Of a DNA stretch of 64,000 nt, positions 17,086-25,264 are shown piece by piece. The stretch is from Thermoplasmata archaeon. GTDB lineage: Archaea; Thermoplasmatota; Thermoplasmata; Lutacidiplasmatales; UBA184. The number at the start of each line of letters is the position of its first letter. The first letter of the stretch is position 1. Both the position numbers and the translations under genes were made by a program. Under the pieces are notes generated by a model. That model was given only the letters and a program-made list of their open reading frames with translations, made no database searches and was not told where the DNA came from. Location: contig JAKASQ010000001.1 of the NCBI GenBank assembly GCA_021828195.1, forward strand, positions 596,335 to 660,334. The letters are read 5' to 3'.

Positions 17086-17964
17086 ATGCACGTCATCGGA
17101 GGCACCGCATCGACCGATCTCGCCGAGAGGATCTCGCGCGAACTCGGCAACGCGCCGTTTGCGGTGCCGTTCACCAAGCGGTTCCCGGACGGCGAGCTCT
17201 ACCTGCGCGTCGGGGGTCGGTTCGACGGTGAGGATGTGGTCATCGTGCAGTCCACCCGAAGCGATGAGGACCTGCTCGAACTCCTTCTGCTCCAGGACGC
17301 CGTCCGGGAGGGGGGGGCGCTCCGCACGTTCATCGTGATCCCCTACTTCGGGTACGCCCGTCAGGATCGACGCTTCTTCCCCGGGGAACCCATCAGCGCT
17401 CGGGCGCTCGCCCGGCATGTCGAGCTCGATGCGGATGCGCTGGTGATGGTCGATCTCCATTCCCCCCAGACGCTCTCGCACTTCTCCAAACCCGTGTACG
17501 AAGCGAGCGGCATCCCCGCGATCGCGCGCCTGTTGCGCGAACGGCCCGTCGATTACCTCATCTCTCCGGACAAGGGCGGCGTCGAGCGCGTCCGCCGCCT
17601 CGGAGAGATCCTCCAACTGCCATGGTTCGCTCTGGAGAAGAAGCGGATCGACAGCGAGCACGTCGAACTGCGGCTCCCGGCCCAAGCCCCTGCCGAGCTC
17701 GCGGGCAAGCACATCGCCATCCTCGACGACGTTATCTCGACCGGAGGCACGATCGTCGAAGCCGCCAAACTCCTCCACCGGAACGACGTCGGGGCCATCA
17801 CCGCGGCCTGCACCCACGGGCTGTTCCTTCGAGACGCCTTCGAACGCATCAAGGCCGTCACGAACGAGATCTACGCCACCGATACCCTTCAGAACGGTGC
17901 GGAGAAGGTCTCGGTCGCTCCCGACGTTGCCCAGATCCTCGTCCACAACATCGGCGCGACCTGA
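17086..17964 (+). CDS. prs: Ribose-phosphate pyrophosphokinase (PRPP synthetase)
   Basis: Makes phosphoribosyl pyrophosphate from ribose 5-phosphate and ATP for nucleotide, His and NAD synthesis. The 292 residues include FPDGELYLRV, the ATP-site segment YFGYARQDRRF, the metal-binding DLHSPQ, and the PRPP-binding loop LDDVISTGGTIVEA. The short length and divergent N-terminus fit archaeal enzymes. A GTG two codons upstream (17080) is possible, but ATG 17086 matches the family start (HVIGGTAS). The ribose 5-phosphate supply links to the Rpe gene at 59.4 kb. Confidence 0.95.
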   Translation: MHVIGGTASTDLAERISRELGNAPFAVPFTKRFPDGELYLRVGGRFDGEDVVIVQSTRSDEDLLELLLLQDAVREGGALRTFIVIPYFGYARQDRRFFPGEPISARALARHVELDADALVMVDLHSPQTLSHFSKPVYEASGIPAIARLLRERPVDYLISPDKGGVERVRRLGEILQLPWFALEKKRIDSEHVELRLPAQAPAELAGKHIAILDDVISTGGTIVEAAKLLHRNDVGAITAACTHGLFLRDAFERIKAVTNEIYATDTLQNGAEKVSVAPDVAQILVHNIGAT

Positions 17965-17983
17965 CGGGCCCGGACGCGCGATC

Positions 17984-18943
17984 ATGGACGAGCCGCAGCC
18001 CGCCACGTCGGCCCGCCGCGACGATCTCGTCGAGCTCACGCACGCCTTGCGTCGCGAGCTCCGGAATCGAGGGGAATCCCCCACCGGCAATTGGGTGGAG
18101 GATCTCGCGGAGGATCTCCACACCGGCCGGATCCAGGGATGGTACTACGGCGAGGGCGGGGCCGCGCTCGGGTTCCAGTCGATGCGTAGCCACCTCTCAT
18201 TCGGACACGTCCACACCGAGGCGGGACCGCTCGCGCTCGACCGAGCGGAGCGGCTCGTCGAAATCCTGCGCGAGCACATGCCCCCGAACGCGCGTGCGAT
18301 CGACGTGGGGCTGACGGGCCTTTCGCCGGAGGAGGAACGTGCGCTATGGGATCGGCTCGGAGGCCGCCCCGGGGCGCATCTGATCGTGCGCTGCGCGATG
18401 GAGCGTGAGATCGCCCCCGAGGACGCCGCGGTCGAACCCCGACTCCCCACCGGGCTGCGCACGGTCCCGGTCCGGGAGGTCGCCCTGGAAGCGCTCGCGG
18501 ATCTGGACTGCCGGGCCTTCCGTCCCACCGAGGACTCCGAGCTGTTCGGAACCGATCCCGCCGACTATCGCCGCGTCTTCGAGGAGCTCTTCGACAGCCG
18601 CCTCGGCCGATTCCTGGAGGAGGCATCGGTCGCGGTGATCAACCAGGAGGGGACGGCCGTCTACGCGGCCCTCGTCACCTCCGAACAGTCTCCGAGGCAA
18701 GCCACCTACCTCGACCTCATGGTCGACCCCGAACGCCAGCGCGCGGGCCTCGGGACGTTCCTGGTCCGATGGGGCTTCCGAACCCTGCGCGCGCTCGGGT
18801 ACGGCTCCGTCCGGCTCTGGGTCACGGCCTCCAACGCCCCGGCGCGCGCCCTCTACGAGCGCACGGGCTTCCGGCAGACGGCGACGGCCTCGATCTATCG
18901 CTGGAGCCGCCCGGATCCGGAGGGACAACCACACTCCGGCTGA
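17984..18943 (+). CDS. Acetyltransferase with tandem GNAT-like halves
   Basis: A 319-residue protein starting 19 nt after prs. The C-terminal half is a clear GNAT domain: ATYLDLMVDPERQRAGLGTFLVRWGFRTLR with the acetyl-CoA loop, then ASNAPARALYERTGFRQTATAS. The N-terminal half (VEDLAEDLHTGRIQGWYYGEGGAALGF) looks like a degenerate GNAT repeat without an obvious acetyl-CoA loop, as in mycothiol-synthase-like and other tandem GNATs. Substrate unknown. Its last 49 nt overlap the convergent nuclease gene. Confidence 0.82.
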   Translation: MDEPQPATSARRDDLVELTHALRRELRNRGESPTGNWVEDLAEDLHTGRIQGWYYGEGGAALGFQSMRSHLSFGHVHTEAGPLALDRAERLVEILREHMPPNARAIDVGLTGLSPEEERALWDRLGGRPGAHLIVRCAMEREIAPEDAAVEPRLPTGLRTVPVREVALEALADLDCRAFRPTEDSELFGTDPADYRRVFEELFDSRLGRFLEEASVAVINQEGTAVYAALVTSEQSPRQATYLDLMVDPERQRAGLGTFLVRWGFRTLRALGYGSVRLWVTASNAPARALYERTGFRQTATASIYRWSRPDPEGQPHSG

Positions 18944-20268
18944 AATCGACAGTCGCGCGCCATCCATCCGGGACACGGGCTCAGACGCGACGGATCGTGA
19001 TCCTGCAGCGTCCGGGCAAGATCGCGTGCGCGCTCGCGCCACAGACGAGCGAATGGCGTGACCGGGTCGAAGGAGTACGAGAGGACGCGCAACGGCACCG
19101 GTCCGGAACCCTCCGGCTGCCCCGCGAGGAACAGCCAGGCATGGTTCTCCCCGAGGGCGGCGCACCGGAACCCGAGCTCAATCGCGTACTGCGGCTGGTG
19201 CACTCGGATCTCCTCGGCGGACGGCAGGGCGCGGGTACGCCACACGCGCAGCAGGTACGGCTGGCCTCGATATACCGGGACCGCCTCTTCGGGTTCCTCG
19301 GTCCGGGGGGCGTGGCGAGCGAGCTCGCCGGGTACCCCGCTTTCCAGCGCTTCCGAGAGTCGATTTCTAACGGGATCCGAGCCGGCGCGCGGGGGATCCG
19401 CCCGTCCCTCCGGTGCCGGGGGCCGGGTCCTCTCGAAGTACGCACGTCGGGGATAGAGCAGGTCCCGGAAGCGTTCGACGATGGGCGGCGGTCGTCCTTC
19501 CCGGACCTGGGCCGCGATCCGCCAGCGCTCGCCGGCCCCGCGGTCCTCGGCCACGCCGGCTATTCCCGCGAGGATGGGCGATGGTTCTCCTCCCTCGCCC
19601 CCGGTGCAGGAGCAGACCTGCTCGCGTTGGAACTCGCATCCGCGATCGAACCAGGTACAGCGTGGCAGATCGGTCGGGCGTCCTTCCGCCCACGCCGTTC
19701 GCAGCGCCAGTGCCCGCCGCCGGGTCTCCGCCCAGAGCACGGCTGGATCATGAAAGGAGATGTCGACGACGTGGGCGTCGACCAGCTGGTCACCGCGGGT
19801 GAGCAGCACCGAGAGACGGCCGGCCGCCCGCCCGAGGAGGCCGCAGTACATGCCCAGCTGCTCGACGTAATCCGGGCGTGCGCGAGCGAGGTCGTCGATG
19901 ACGATGGGACCGCTCGTCGTCTTCAGCTCGATGGGAACCTCCGTGAGCGCATCGATCTGGCCGATGATCCCCTCGCGCCGCACGCGCACCTCGAGGGAGG
20001 TTCCGGGCCCGAGTTGCGCCCCGAGCCACAGATGCCAGCGAACGCCGGCATCGAGACGCGCCTGGACGCGCGGTGGCTTCGGCAGTTGCGCCTGCCGCCT
20101 CCAGTACGCGGCGCGCGGATTGGTCAAGTCGGTCACGCTGATGGGCCGCCGCCCGCTCGCGGCCTCGAGGCGGGGGGCGAGCTCACCCTCGAGGAGCGCA
20201 TCCTCCTCGACCCGCACGGCGCGTGCCCACTCCCCGGTCGGGTCGAGGGGGTCGGTGTTCGGTCCCAT
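18895..20268 (-). CDS. RecB/Cas4-like PD-(D/E)XK protein with duplicated Cys4 motif
   Basis: A 457-residue protein whose N-terminal half carries a RecB-type nuclease core: RWHLWLGAQL (motif I histidine), GQIDAL (metal Asp), PIELKTT (E-x-K) and YVEQLGMYC (Q-x-x-x-Y-like). This is the Cas4/RecB exonuclease arrangement. Two Cys4 clusters follow: C-TWFDRG-C-EFQREQV-C-S-C in the middle and C-PGWMARD-C-RFQPE-C-G-C at the C-terminus, with matching W/R-x-C-x-FQ context, so the module looks duplicated and could bind Fe-S or zinc. No CRISPR or cas genes are nearby. ATG 20268 was chosen over a GTG at 20322 because GGGAG precedes it. The true role is unknown; DNA repair is a reasonable guess. Confidence 0.72.
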   Translation of the reverse strand: MGPNTDPLDPTGEWARAVRVEEDALLEGELAPRLEAASGRRPISVTDLTNPRAAYWRRQAQLPKPPRVQARLDAGVRWHLWLGAQLGPGTSLEVRVRREGIIGQIDALTEVPIELKTTSGPIVIDDLARARPDYVEQLGMYCGLLGRAAGRLSVLLTRGDQLVDAHVVDISFHDPAVLWAETRRRALALRTAWAEGRPTDLPRCTWFDRGCEFQREQVCSCTGGEGGEPSPILAGIAGVAEDRGAGERWRIAAQVREGRPPPIVERFRDLLYPRRAYFERTRPPAPEGRADPPRAGSDPVRNRLSEALESGVPGELARHAPRTEEPEEAVPVYRGQPYLLRVWRTRALPSAEEIRVHQPQYAIELGFRCAALGENHAWLFLAGQPEGSGPVPLRVLSYSFDPVTPFARLWRERARDLARTLQDHDPSRLSPCPGWMARDCRFQPECGCPSGSGRLQR

Positions 20269-20354
20269 GGTGCTCCCACCCCCCGACCCTATGAGAGAAC
20301 GATGGGGGATCGGCCGAAGCAAGGCGCTATGTCCCGGATCTCGGTCGGGAGGTC

Positions 20355-21905
20355 GTGGTCGATCTGGCCCGGCGGCCCCTCATCGTCGGCAGCGGGATCG
20401 CGGGCCTCTACGTAGCACTCCGGTGCCACGAACTCGGCCTGAAGCCGACCCTCGTCACCAAGGCGCGACTCGAGGAGTCGAACACCCGGTATGCCCAGGG
20501 CGGCATCGCCGCGGCGATCGGATCGGACGACTCCATCGATCTCCACTTCGCCGACACCGTCCGCGCCGGAGCGGGTCTCGTCGACCGACCGGCGGCCCGG
20601 CTGCTCGCGCACGACGCCCCCGAACGGATTGCCGATCTCGTGCGGCTGGGGGTTCCTTTCGACACGGTCCACGGGGAGATCGCACTCGGCCAGGAGGCCG
20701 CTCATTCTCGGCGGCGCATCCTCCACGCCGGAGGCGACGCGACCGGGCTATCCATCGAAGAGACCCTCAAACGACGTGTCCTCGAGATGGGCATCGAGAC
20801 CCGAGAACGTACGGTACTGCGGGAGTTGCGCCCGTCGGCCACGCGCCGGGTCGTGGCCACGCTTTCCGACCCGGACGGTCGCGGGGTCGACCGGCTCGAC
20901 GCGCGGCCGGTGGTCCTCGCGACCGGCGGAGCGGGGAGCCTCTACCGGCAGAGCTCGAACCCATCGATCGCGACCGGAGAGGGCGTGGCCATCGCCTTCC
21001 GGGCCGGCGCGCTCGTGGCCGATATGGAGTTCATCCAGTTCCATCCCACGGCGTTCTACCGTCGCGGGGCTCCCCGCTATCTCATCTCGGAGGCTCTGCG
21101 AGGCGAGGGCGCCTCCCTAGTCAACGCCGACGGCGAGCGGTTCCTCGTCTCCGAGCACCGTGACGCGGAACTCGCCCCACGTGACGTGGTCAGCCGCGCG
21201 ATCGACCGGGAGATCCAACGCTCCGGTCACCCGTGCGTGTACCTCGACGCGACCGCCACTCCTCGGGACCGCTTGTTCGCGCGCTTCCCTTCGATCTGCC
21301 ACTTCCTCGCGGCCTACGGCATCGATCCGTCCCGCGATCGCATCCCCGTCGCGCCGGTCGCGCACTACATGATCGGCGGCGTGCGGACCGATCTCGACGG
21401 CCGGACGACGCTCCCCTCCGTTTACGCCTGCGGGGAGGTCGCCTCCACGGGCGTGCATGGCGCCAACCGCCTCGGGAGCAATTCGCTGATCGAGGGACTC
21501 GTCTTCGGCGAACGCGTTGCGCGGACGCTTGCGAAGCCGCGCGCCGGCAAGCCGCTCCGTACCCGGAGGACACTCGCCATCGATTGGCCGGTACCCCCCG
21601 CCGGACCCCAGGAGGAAGGCACGTTCGAGGAGGTGCAGGAGCTCCTGTGGGAACGGGTCGGAATCATCCGTGAGGCCGTCGGTCTCGAGAGCGCCATGCG
21701 GGAGTTCGGACGGATCGGCGTGTCGGTCGAGCGTCGGACCGAGGCGTTCCCAAGCCACCTCTCCCACGCCGCTCTGACCGCCTACCTCATCGCCCGGGCG
21801 GCGCTCACCCGCACCGAAAGCCGCGGAGCCCACTACCGATCCGATCATCCCGACCCGCGTCCGGAGTGGCACCTGCACCTCGGGCTCCAGCGCCGGGCGA
21901 CGTGA
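20355..21905 (+). CDS. nadB: L-aspartate oxidase
   Basis: FAD enzyme that oxidises L-aspartate to iminoaspartate, the first step of de novo NAD synthesis. The 516 residues include the dinucleotide-binding LIVGSGIAGLYVAL, the substrate-site TRYAQGGIAAA, FIQFHPTAFYRRGAPRYLISEALRGEGA, APVAHYMIGGVRTD and the FAD-binding HGANRLGSNSLIEGLVFG. The missing succinate-dehydrogenase-like C-terminal helical domain, usual for NadB, is partly present (about 90 residues). The start is GTG 20355. nadA and nadC are not in the window. A tnpB element is inserted immediately after its stop codon. Confidence 0.93.
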   Translation: MVDLARRPLIVGSGIAGLYVALRCHELGLKPTLVTKARLEESNTRYAQGGIAAAIGSDDSIDLHFADTVRAGAGLVDRPAARLLAHDAPERIADLVRLGVPFDTVHGEIALGQEAAHSRRRILHAGGDATGLSIEETLKRRVLEMGIETRERTVLRELRPSATRRVVATLSDPDGRGVDRLDARPVVLATGGAGSLYRQSSNPSIATGEGVAIAFRAGALVADMEFIQFHPTAFYRRGAPRYLISEALRGEGASLVNADGERFLVSEHRDAELAPRDVVSRAIDREIQRSGHPCVYLDATATPRDRLFARFPSICHFLAAYGIDPSRDRIPVAPVAHYMIGGVRTDLDGRTTLPSVYACGEVASTGVHGANRLGSNSLIEGLVFGERVARTLAKPRAGKPLRTRRTLAIDWPVPPAGPQEEGTFEEVQELLWERVGIIREAVGLESAMREFGRIGVSVERRTEAFPSHLSHAALTAYLIARAALTRTESRGAHYRSDHPDPRPEWHLHLGLQRRAT

Positions 21906-21932
21906 GGCGATCCCGACCCTCCGTGACATCCT

Positions 21933-21952
21933 CCACCGAACAAGTTCGGTGG
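21933..21952. repeat. Right-end palindrome of the tnpB element
   Basis: CCACCGAAC-AA-GTTCGGTGG, a perfect 9-bp stem just downstream of the tnpB stop. IS605-family transposases recognise such subterminal hairpins, and the omega RNA of TnpB usually ends in this region. Confidence 0.75.
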
Positions 21953-21965
21953 CTTCCTCCGGGAC

Positions 21966-23195
21966 TCAAGTTGCTACCCCCGTGCCCCGTGGCGGTTCCT
22001 GCTTCTCCGACCGGACTCGCCGCCCCTTGCGGTGCGGTGGAGGTCCAATCTCCACAGGCGTGGATTCCCCGGTGCCCCCGGGTACTGCCCGAAGAGCGCG
22101 CGCGAGGACGTTCCTCGCCGCGTTCAGGTCTCGATCCATTACGAGGCCGCACCGACACTCATACGTGCGGTCCGGGAGCGTGAGCGGAGGGTCGTGGAGA
22201 CGGCCACAGGCCGAGCAGCTCTGCGTCGTGTTCTTCGTGGGAACTTCCACGTATCTCCCGGAGCGCCGGGCCTCCTTGTACTGGGACATCTGTCGGAGCA
22301 TCCCCCATCCGGCATCGGCGGTGGACTTCGGGAAGGCCCCCTCCATGTGGCTGCGCAGGTCCATGTCCTCGAAGGCGATCAGGTCGTGGGACTTCGCCCA
22401 CCCCGTCGTGAGCTTGTGAGCAAAGTCCCGCCGCTGGTCCCGCACCTTCGCGTGACATCGGGTGAGCCGCACCTTCGCCTTCTCCCGATTGTGCGAGCCC
22501 CTCTTTCTCCGGGAGACGACCCGCTGGGCGCGAGTGAGGCGGTCCTCGGCCCGTCGCAGGAACTTCGGGGGCTCCACCACCTCTCCGGTCGAGAGGGTGG
22601 CGAGGTGGGAGAGACCGAGGTCCACTCCGACCGGGGAGACGGGCGGCGTGGCCGGTGGGAGAGATGGGTCCGGGACCTCCAAGGTGAGCACGGCGAACCA
22701 ACGATCACCATCCCGCTGGATGGTACAGGTCTTGACCCGGCCCTCAGGGGGAGCGCGATGGACTTTGATGGGGATCTCTCCGATCATCGATAGCCGAAGT
22801 CGCCGGGTCCCGTTGCGGCCCGGAACGATGGCCGCCGAGCCGTTGGAGTCCGGGTAGCAGAGCGATGTGACCTCGCGCTTGAAGCGCGGGAACCCGGGCC
22901 GTCCGCCCTCTTTCACCCGCCGGAAGAAGTGCCCGAAGGCGTCACCGAGTCGGGCGAGGGTCTCCTGCGCGACGTGGCCGTAGACGCGCCCGATGCCCTC
23001 CTTGTCGTAGGCTCTCCATCGGGCGAGGTCCCGACACTGGCCCACATACGAGATCGAACGCGCTTTCTTCCGCCATGCCTCCTGCCGATGTTCGAGAGCG
23101 TAGTTCCACAAGAACCGCAACTCCTCCAGTTGACGGAGGAGTTCCCTCTCCTGATTCGGAAACGGGTAGAGGCGGTACTTGCAGGGCTGATACAT
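21966..23195 (-). CDS. tnpB: TnpB, RNA-guided nuclease of IS200/IS605 family
   Basis: TnpB of 409 residues. In characterised members it is an omega-RNA-guided DNA nuclease that helps retain the element. The RuvC-like catalytic residues appear intact: D192 in VGVDLGLSHLAT, E276 in IAFEDMDL and the aspartates of MDRDLNAARN (354-356). The zinc-finger cysteines are present (CSAC 327-330; C-R-C 347-349). The N-terminus (YRLYPFPNQERELL) is the usual IS605 OrfB helical domain. ATG 23195 starts this domain; longer in-frame starts upstream lack similarity. The reading frame is undamaged, so activity is plausible. Confidence 0.93.
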   Translation of the reverse strand: MYQPCKYRLYPFPNQERELLRQLEELRFLWNYALEHRQEAWRKKARSISYVGQCRDLARWRAYDKEGIGRVYGHVAQETLARLGDAFGHFFRRVKEGGRPGFPRFKREVTSLCYPDSNGSAAIVPGRNGTRRLRLSMIGEIPIKVHRAPPEGRVKTCTIQRDGDRWFAVLTLEVPDPSLPPATPPVSPVGVDLGLSHLATLSTGEVVEPPKFLRRAEDRLTRAQRVVSRRKRGSHNREKAKVRLTRCHAKVRDQRRDFAHKLTTGWAKSHDLIAFEDMDLRSHMEGAFPKSTADAGWGMLRQMSQYKEARRSGRYVEVPTKNTTQSCSACGRLHDPPLTLPDRTYECRCGLVMDRDLNAARNVLARALRAVPGGTGESTPVEIGPPPHRKGRRVRSEKQEPPRGTGVAT

Positions 23196-23245
23196 CGAGG
23201 GTAGCGGTGGACACAACCCACCGGACTGCATAAGTGGCTCGCTAA

Positions 23246-23265
23246 CCCCCCAACAAGTAGGGAGG
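23246..23265. repeat. Left-end imperfect palindrome of the tnpB element
   Basis: CCCCCCAAC-AA-GTAGGGAGG, 7 of 9 stem positions pairing, with the same loop core as the right-end hairpin. Located about 50 bp upstream of tnpB. Confidence 0.5.
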
Positions 23266-23289
23266 CTTGCGCTCGCCGGCATCGTCAAC

Positions 23290-23297
23290 CGTTATCT
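23290..23297 (+). promoter_or_regulatory. TATA box for the acyl-CoA dehydrogenase gene
   Basis: CGTTATCT centred 25 bp before ATG 23319, implying a leaderless transcript. It sets an outer limit for the neighbouring tnpB element. Confidence 0.5.
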
Positions 23298-23318
23298 CCG
23301 CTGCGGCGTCTCCCCGGC

Positions 23319-24473
23319 ATGGACCTCAGCCTCTCGGACGAGGAGCGGGATCTGCAGGAGGCGATCCGGCGGTTCGCCCGCAAAGAGATCGCGCCGATCG
23401 CGGATAAGATGGACCGGGAGGACTACTTTCCTCGGGACGTCTTCCGCCGCCTCGGCGATGCCGGGTTCCTCGGCGTCTCCGTGCCCGCCGAGTACGGCGG
23501 CCTCGGACTCTCCTACCGGTGCCAGGCGCTGATCCTGGAAGAGATCGCCCGGGTGAGCCCGGCCCTCGCGCTGAGCGTGGGAGCCCACTCCAACCTGTTC
23601 TGTGACAATCTCGCGCGCAACGGCTCCGACGCCCAGCGCAGCACCTTCCTGCCCCCGCAGGTCCGCGGGGAACACATCGGGGCGCTCGCTCTCACCGAAC
23701 CGGGTGCGGGCTCGGACGCGGTCGCGCTGCGGACCGTCGCCGTCCGCCAAGGGGATCGGTACGTGCTGAACGGCTCGAAGCAGTTCATCACCAACGGCCC
23801 CGTGGCCGACACGCTGCTCGTCTACGCGAAGACCGACCCGGAGAAGGGACCGCACGGGATCAGCGCGTTCATCGTTCCACGTTCCGCGCCCGGCTTCGTG
23901 GTCGCTCGCAGTCTCGATAAGATGGGAATGCGGGGCTCGCCCACCGGAGAGCTCGCGTTCCAGGACTGCGAGATCCCGGCCGCGAACCTCGTCGGCCCGG
24001 AGAACGAGGGGGTGCGGATCATGATGGGGGGCCTCAACGTGGAGCGGGCCGTCCTCGCCGGGATCTCCGTGGGAATCACGGCGGAGTGCCTCGAGCGCTC
24101 GCTCGAGTACGCACGACAGCGCGAGCAGTTCGGCCGGAAGATCGGCCACTTCGAGCTCATCGCGGCGAAGATCGCGAACATGTGGATGGACCTGGAGGCC
24201 TCGCGTCAGCTCCTCTACGAGGCGTTGGCGGCGGTGACGCGCGACAAGCGCTCGGCCCGCGCGAGCGCGGCGGCACTGACGTTCGCGAGCGAGGCGTCGA
24301 CGCGTGCCGCGCTCGAGGCGATCCAGATCTGGGGCGGATACGGCTACATGCGGGACGTCCCCCTCGAACGCCTCGCTCGGGATGCGAAGCTCCTCGAGAT
24401 CGGAGCCGGTACGAGCGAGATCCGACGCCTCGTGATCGCCCGCGAACTCCTCGGACCGGGGTTCGAGCACTGA
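23319..24473 (+). CDS. Acyl-CoA dehydrogenase, isovaleryl-CoA dehydrogenase-like
   Basis: FAD enzyme of 384 residues that introduces the alpha-beta double bond in acyl-CoA. It has LTEPGAGSDAVALRT, the FAD-binding YVLNGSKQFITNG, and REQFGRKIGHFELIAAKIANM. The position of the catalytic base tells the subtype: the usual C-terminal Glu site reads IGAGTSEIRR (Ala instead of Glu), while a Glu is present on helix G at E242 in GLNVERAVLAG. That arrangement is known from isovaleryl-CoA dehydrogenase, which acts in leucine breakdown. This fits the peptide importer and methylmalonyl-CoA genes in the window. The electron acceptor ETF is not encoded here. Confidence 0.92.
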   Translation: MDLSLSDEERDLQEAIRRFARKEIAPIADKMDREDYFPRDVFRRLGDAGFLGVSVPAEYGGLGLSYRCQALILEEIARVSPALALSVGAHSNLFCDNLARNGSDAQRSTFLPPQVRGEHIGALALTEPGAGSDAVALRTVAVRQGDRYVLNGSKQFITNGPVADTLLVYAKTDPEKGPHGISAFIVPRSAPGFVVARSLDKMGMRGSPTGELAFQDCEIPAANLVGPENEGVRIMMGGLNVERAVLAGISVGITAECLERSLEYARQREQFGRKIGHFELIAAKIANMWMDLEASRQLLYEALAAVTRDKRSARASAAALTFASEASTRAALEAIQIWGGYGYMRDVPLERLARDAKLLEIGAGTSEIRRLVIARELLGPGFEH

Positions 24474-24490
24474 CGGCCGGGCGGCAAGCG

Positions 24491-25264
24491 ATGCGGATCT
24501 CTCCCCGACATCCCCGGGCTGCGAGCCTTCGCACGCGCGCCCGTCTGGCCCGGGAGATGCGCAAGGGGGTCGTCGCGCCGGAAGGTCTGATCGCCCACGG
24601 CCGCGGCGAGGCCTTCGACTACCTCCTCGGCGAACGCAGCTCGGCGGGCGCGCGAAAGGCCGAGCGCGCGGCCGCCGCATGGCTCCTGGCCGCCCGACGC
24701 CCCGTGGTAAGCGTCAACGGCAACGTGGCCGCCCTCGCCGCACGACCGCTGGCCCGCCTCGTTCGGGCCCTCCCGGGCCTGCGCGTGGAGGTGAATCTCT
24801 TCCACCGCACTCCGGCGCGCGCCGCGAGAGTCGCCTCCCGACTTCGAGCCGGTGGCATCCGGACGGTGTTCGGGGTCCACCCGACCGTACGGATCCCGAA
24901 GCTCCCTTCCGACCGGGCCCTCGTCGACCGGGAGGGGATCGCCCAAGCGGACGTCTGCCTGATCCCGCTGGAGGATGGCGATCGCACGGAGGCGCTCCGC
25001 GCGCTCGGCATCCGCGTGATTTCGATCGACCTCAACCCGCTCTCGCGGACGAGCGAGCGCTCCGACCTACCGATCATCGATGAACTCACCCGCGCGCTCG
25101 ATCACATCACCCGGGCGATCCCCCTTCAGAAGGCACAGGCGCGGCCAGGATTCTTCCGGCCGTTCGACCGGTCTCGGGCGCTCGCGGATGCCTTCGCGAC
25201 GATCGAGCGGCGTCTCACCCGGGAGACGAGGGCTCGAGCGCCGCGGCCCTCACGGCACCGGTGA
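24491..25264 (+). CDS. 4-phosphopantoate--beta-alanine ligase
   Basis: Archaeal enzyme that joins 4-phosphopantoate and beta-alanine with ATP to make 4'-phosphopantothenate, replacing the bacterial PanC/CoaA route to coenzyme A. The 257 residues show the family-specific VVSVNGNVAALA, LRVEVNLFHRTPARAARV, the C-terminal SIDLNPLSRTSERSDLPIIDELTRAL and a conserved N-terminal H-P-R-A-A-S-L-R-T-R-x-R-L. ATG 24491 gives this N-terminus and lies 17 nt after the dehydrogenase stop, so the two may be co-transcribed. The partner kinase (pantoate kinase) is not in the window. The 3' end overlaps the convergent fRMsr-like gene by 50 nt. Confidence 0.93.
   Translation: MRISPRHPRAASLRTRARLAREMRKGVVAPEGLIAHGRGEAFDYLLGERSSAGARKAERAAAAWLLAARRPVVSVNGNVAALAARPLARLVRALPGLRVEVNLFHRTPARAARVASRLRAGGIRTVFGVHPTVRIPKLPSDRALVDREGIAQADVCLIPLEDGDRTEALRALGIRVISIDLNPLSRTSERSDLPIIDELTRALDHITRAIPLQKAQARPGFFRPFDRSRALADAFATIERRLTRETRARAPRPSRHR

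Larger units (their letters stand above)
21910..23275 (-). mobile_element. IS200/IS605-type element with tnpB only (IS1341-like)
   Basis: A single tnpB gene flanked by subterminal palindromes, without tnpA. The right end has a perfect 9-bp hairpin with an AA loop (21933-21952). The left end has an imperfect version with the same ACAAGT core (23246-23265). The outer limits are estimates: the right end must lie between the nadB stop (21905) and the hairpin; the left end lies between the hairpin and the TATA box of the acyl-CoA dehydrogenase gene. Such elements rely on a tnpA elsewhere for movement. Confidence 0.7.

Noticed and set aside
18895-20268. Cas4 as part of a CRISPR-Cas locus
   Set aside because: No repeats, cas1 or other cas genes are in the window, and the cysteine layout differs from Cas4.
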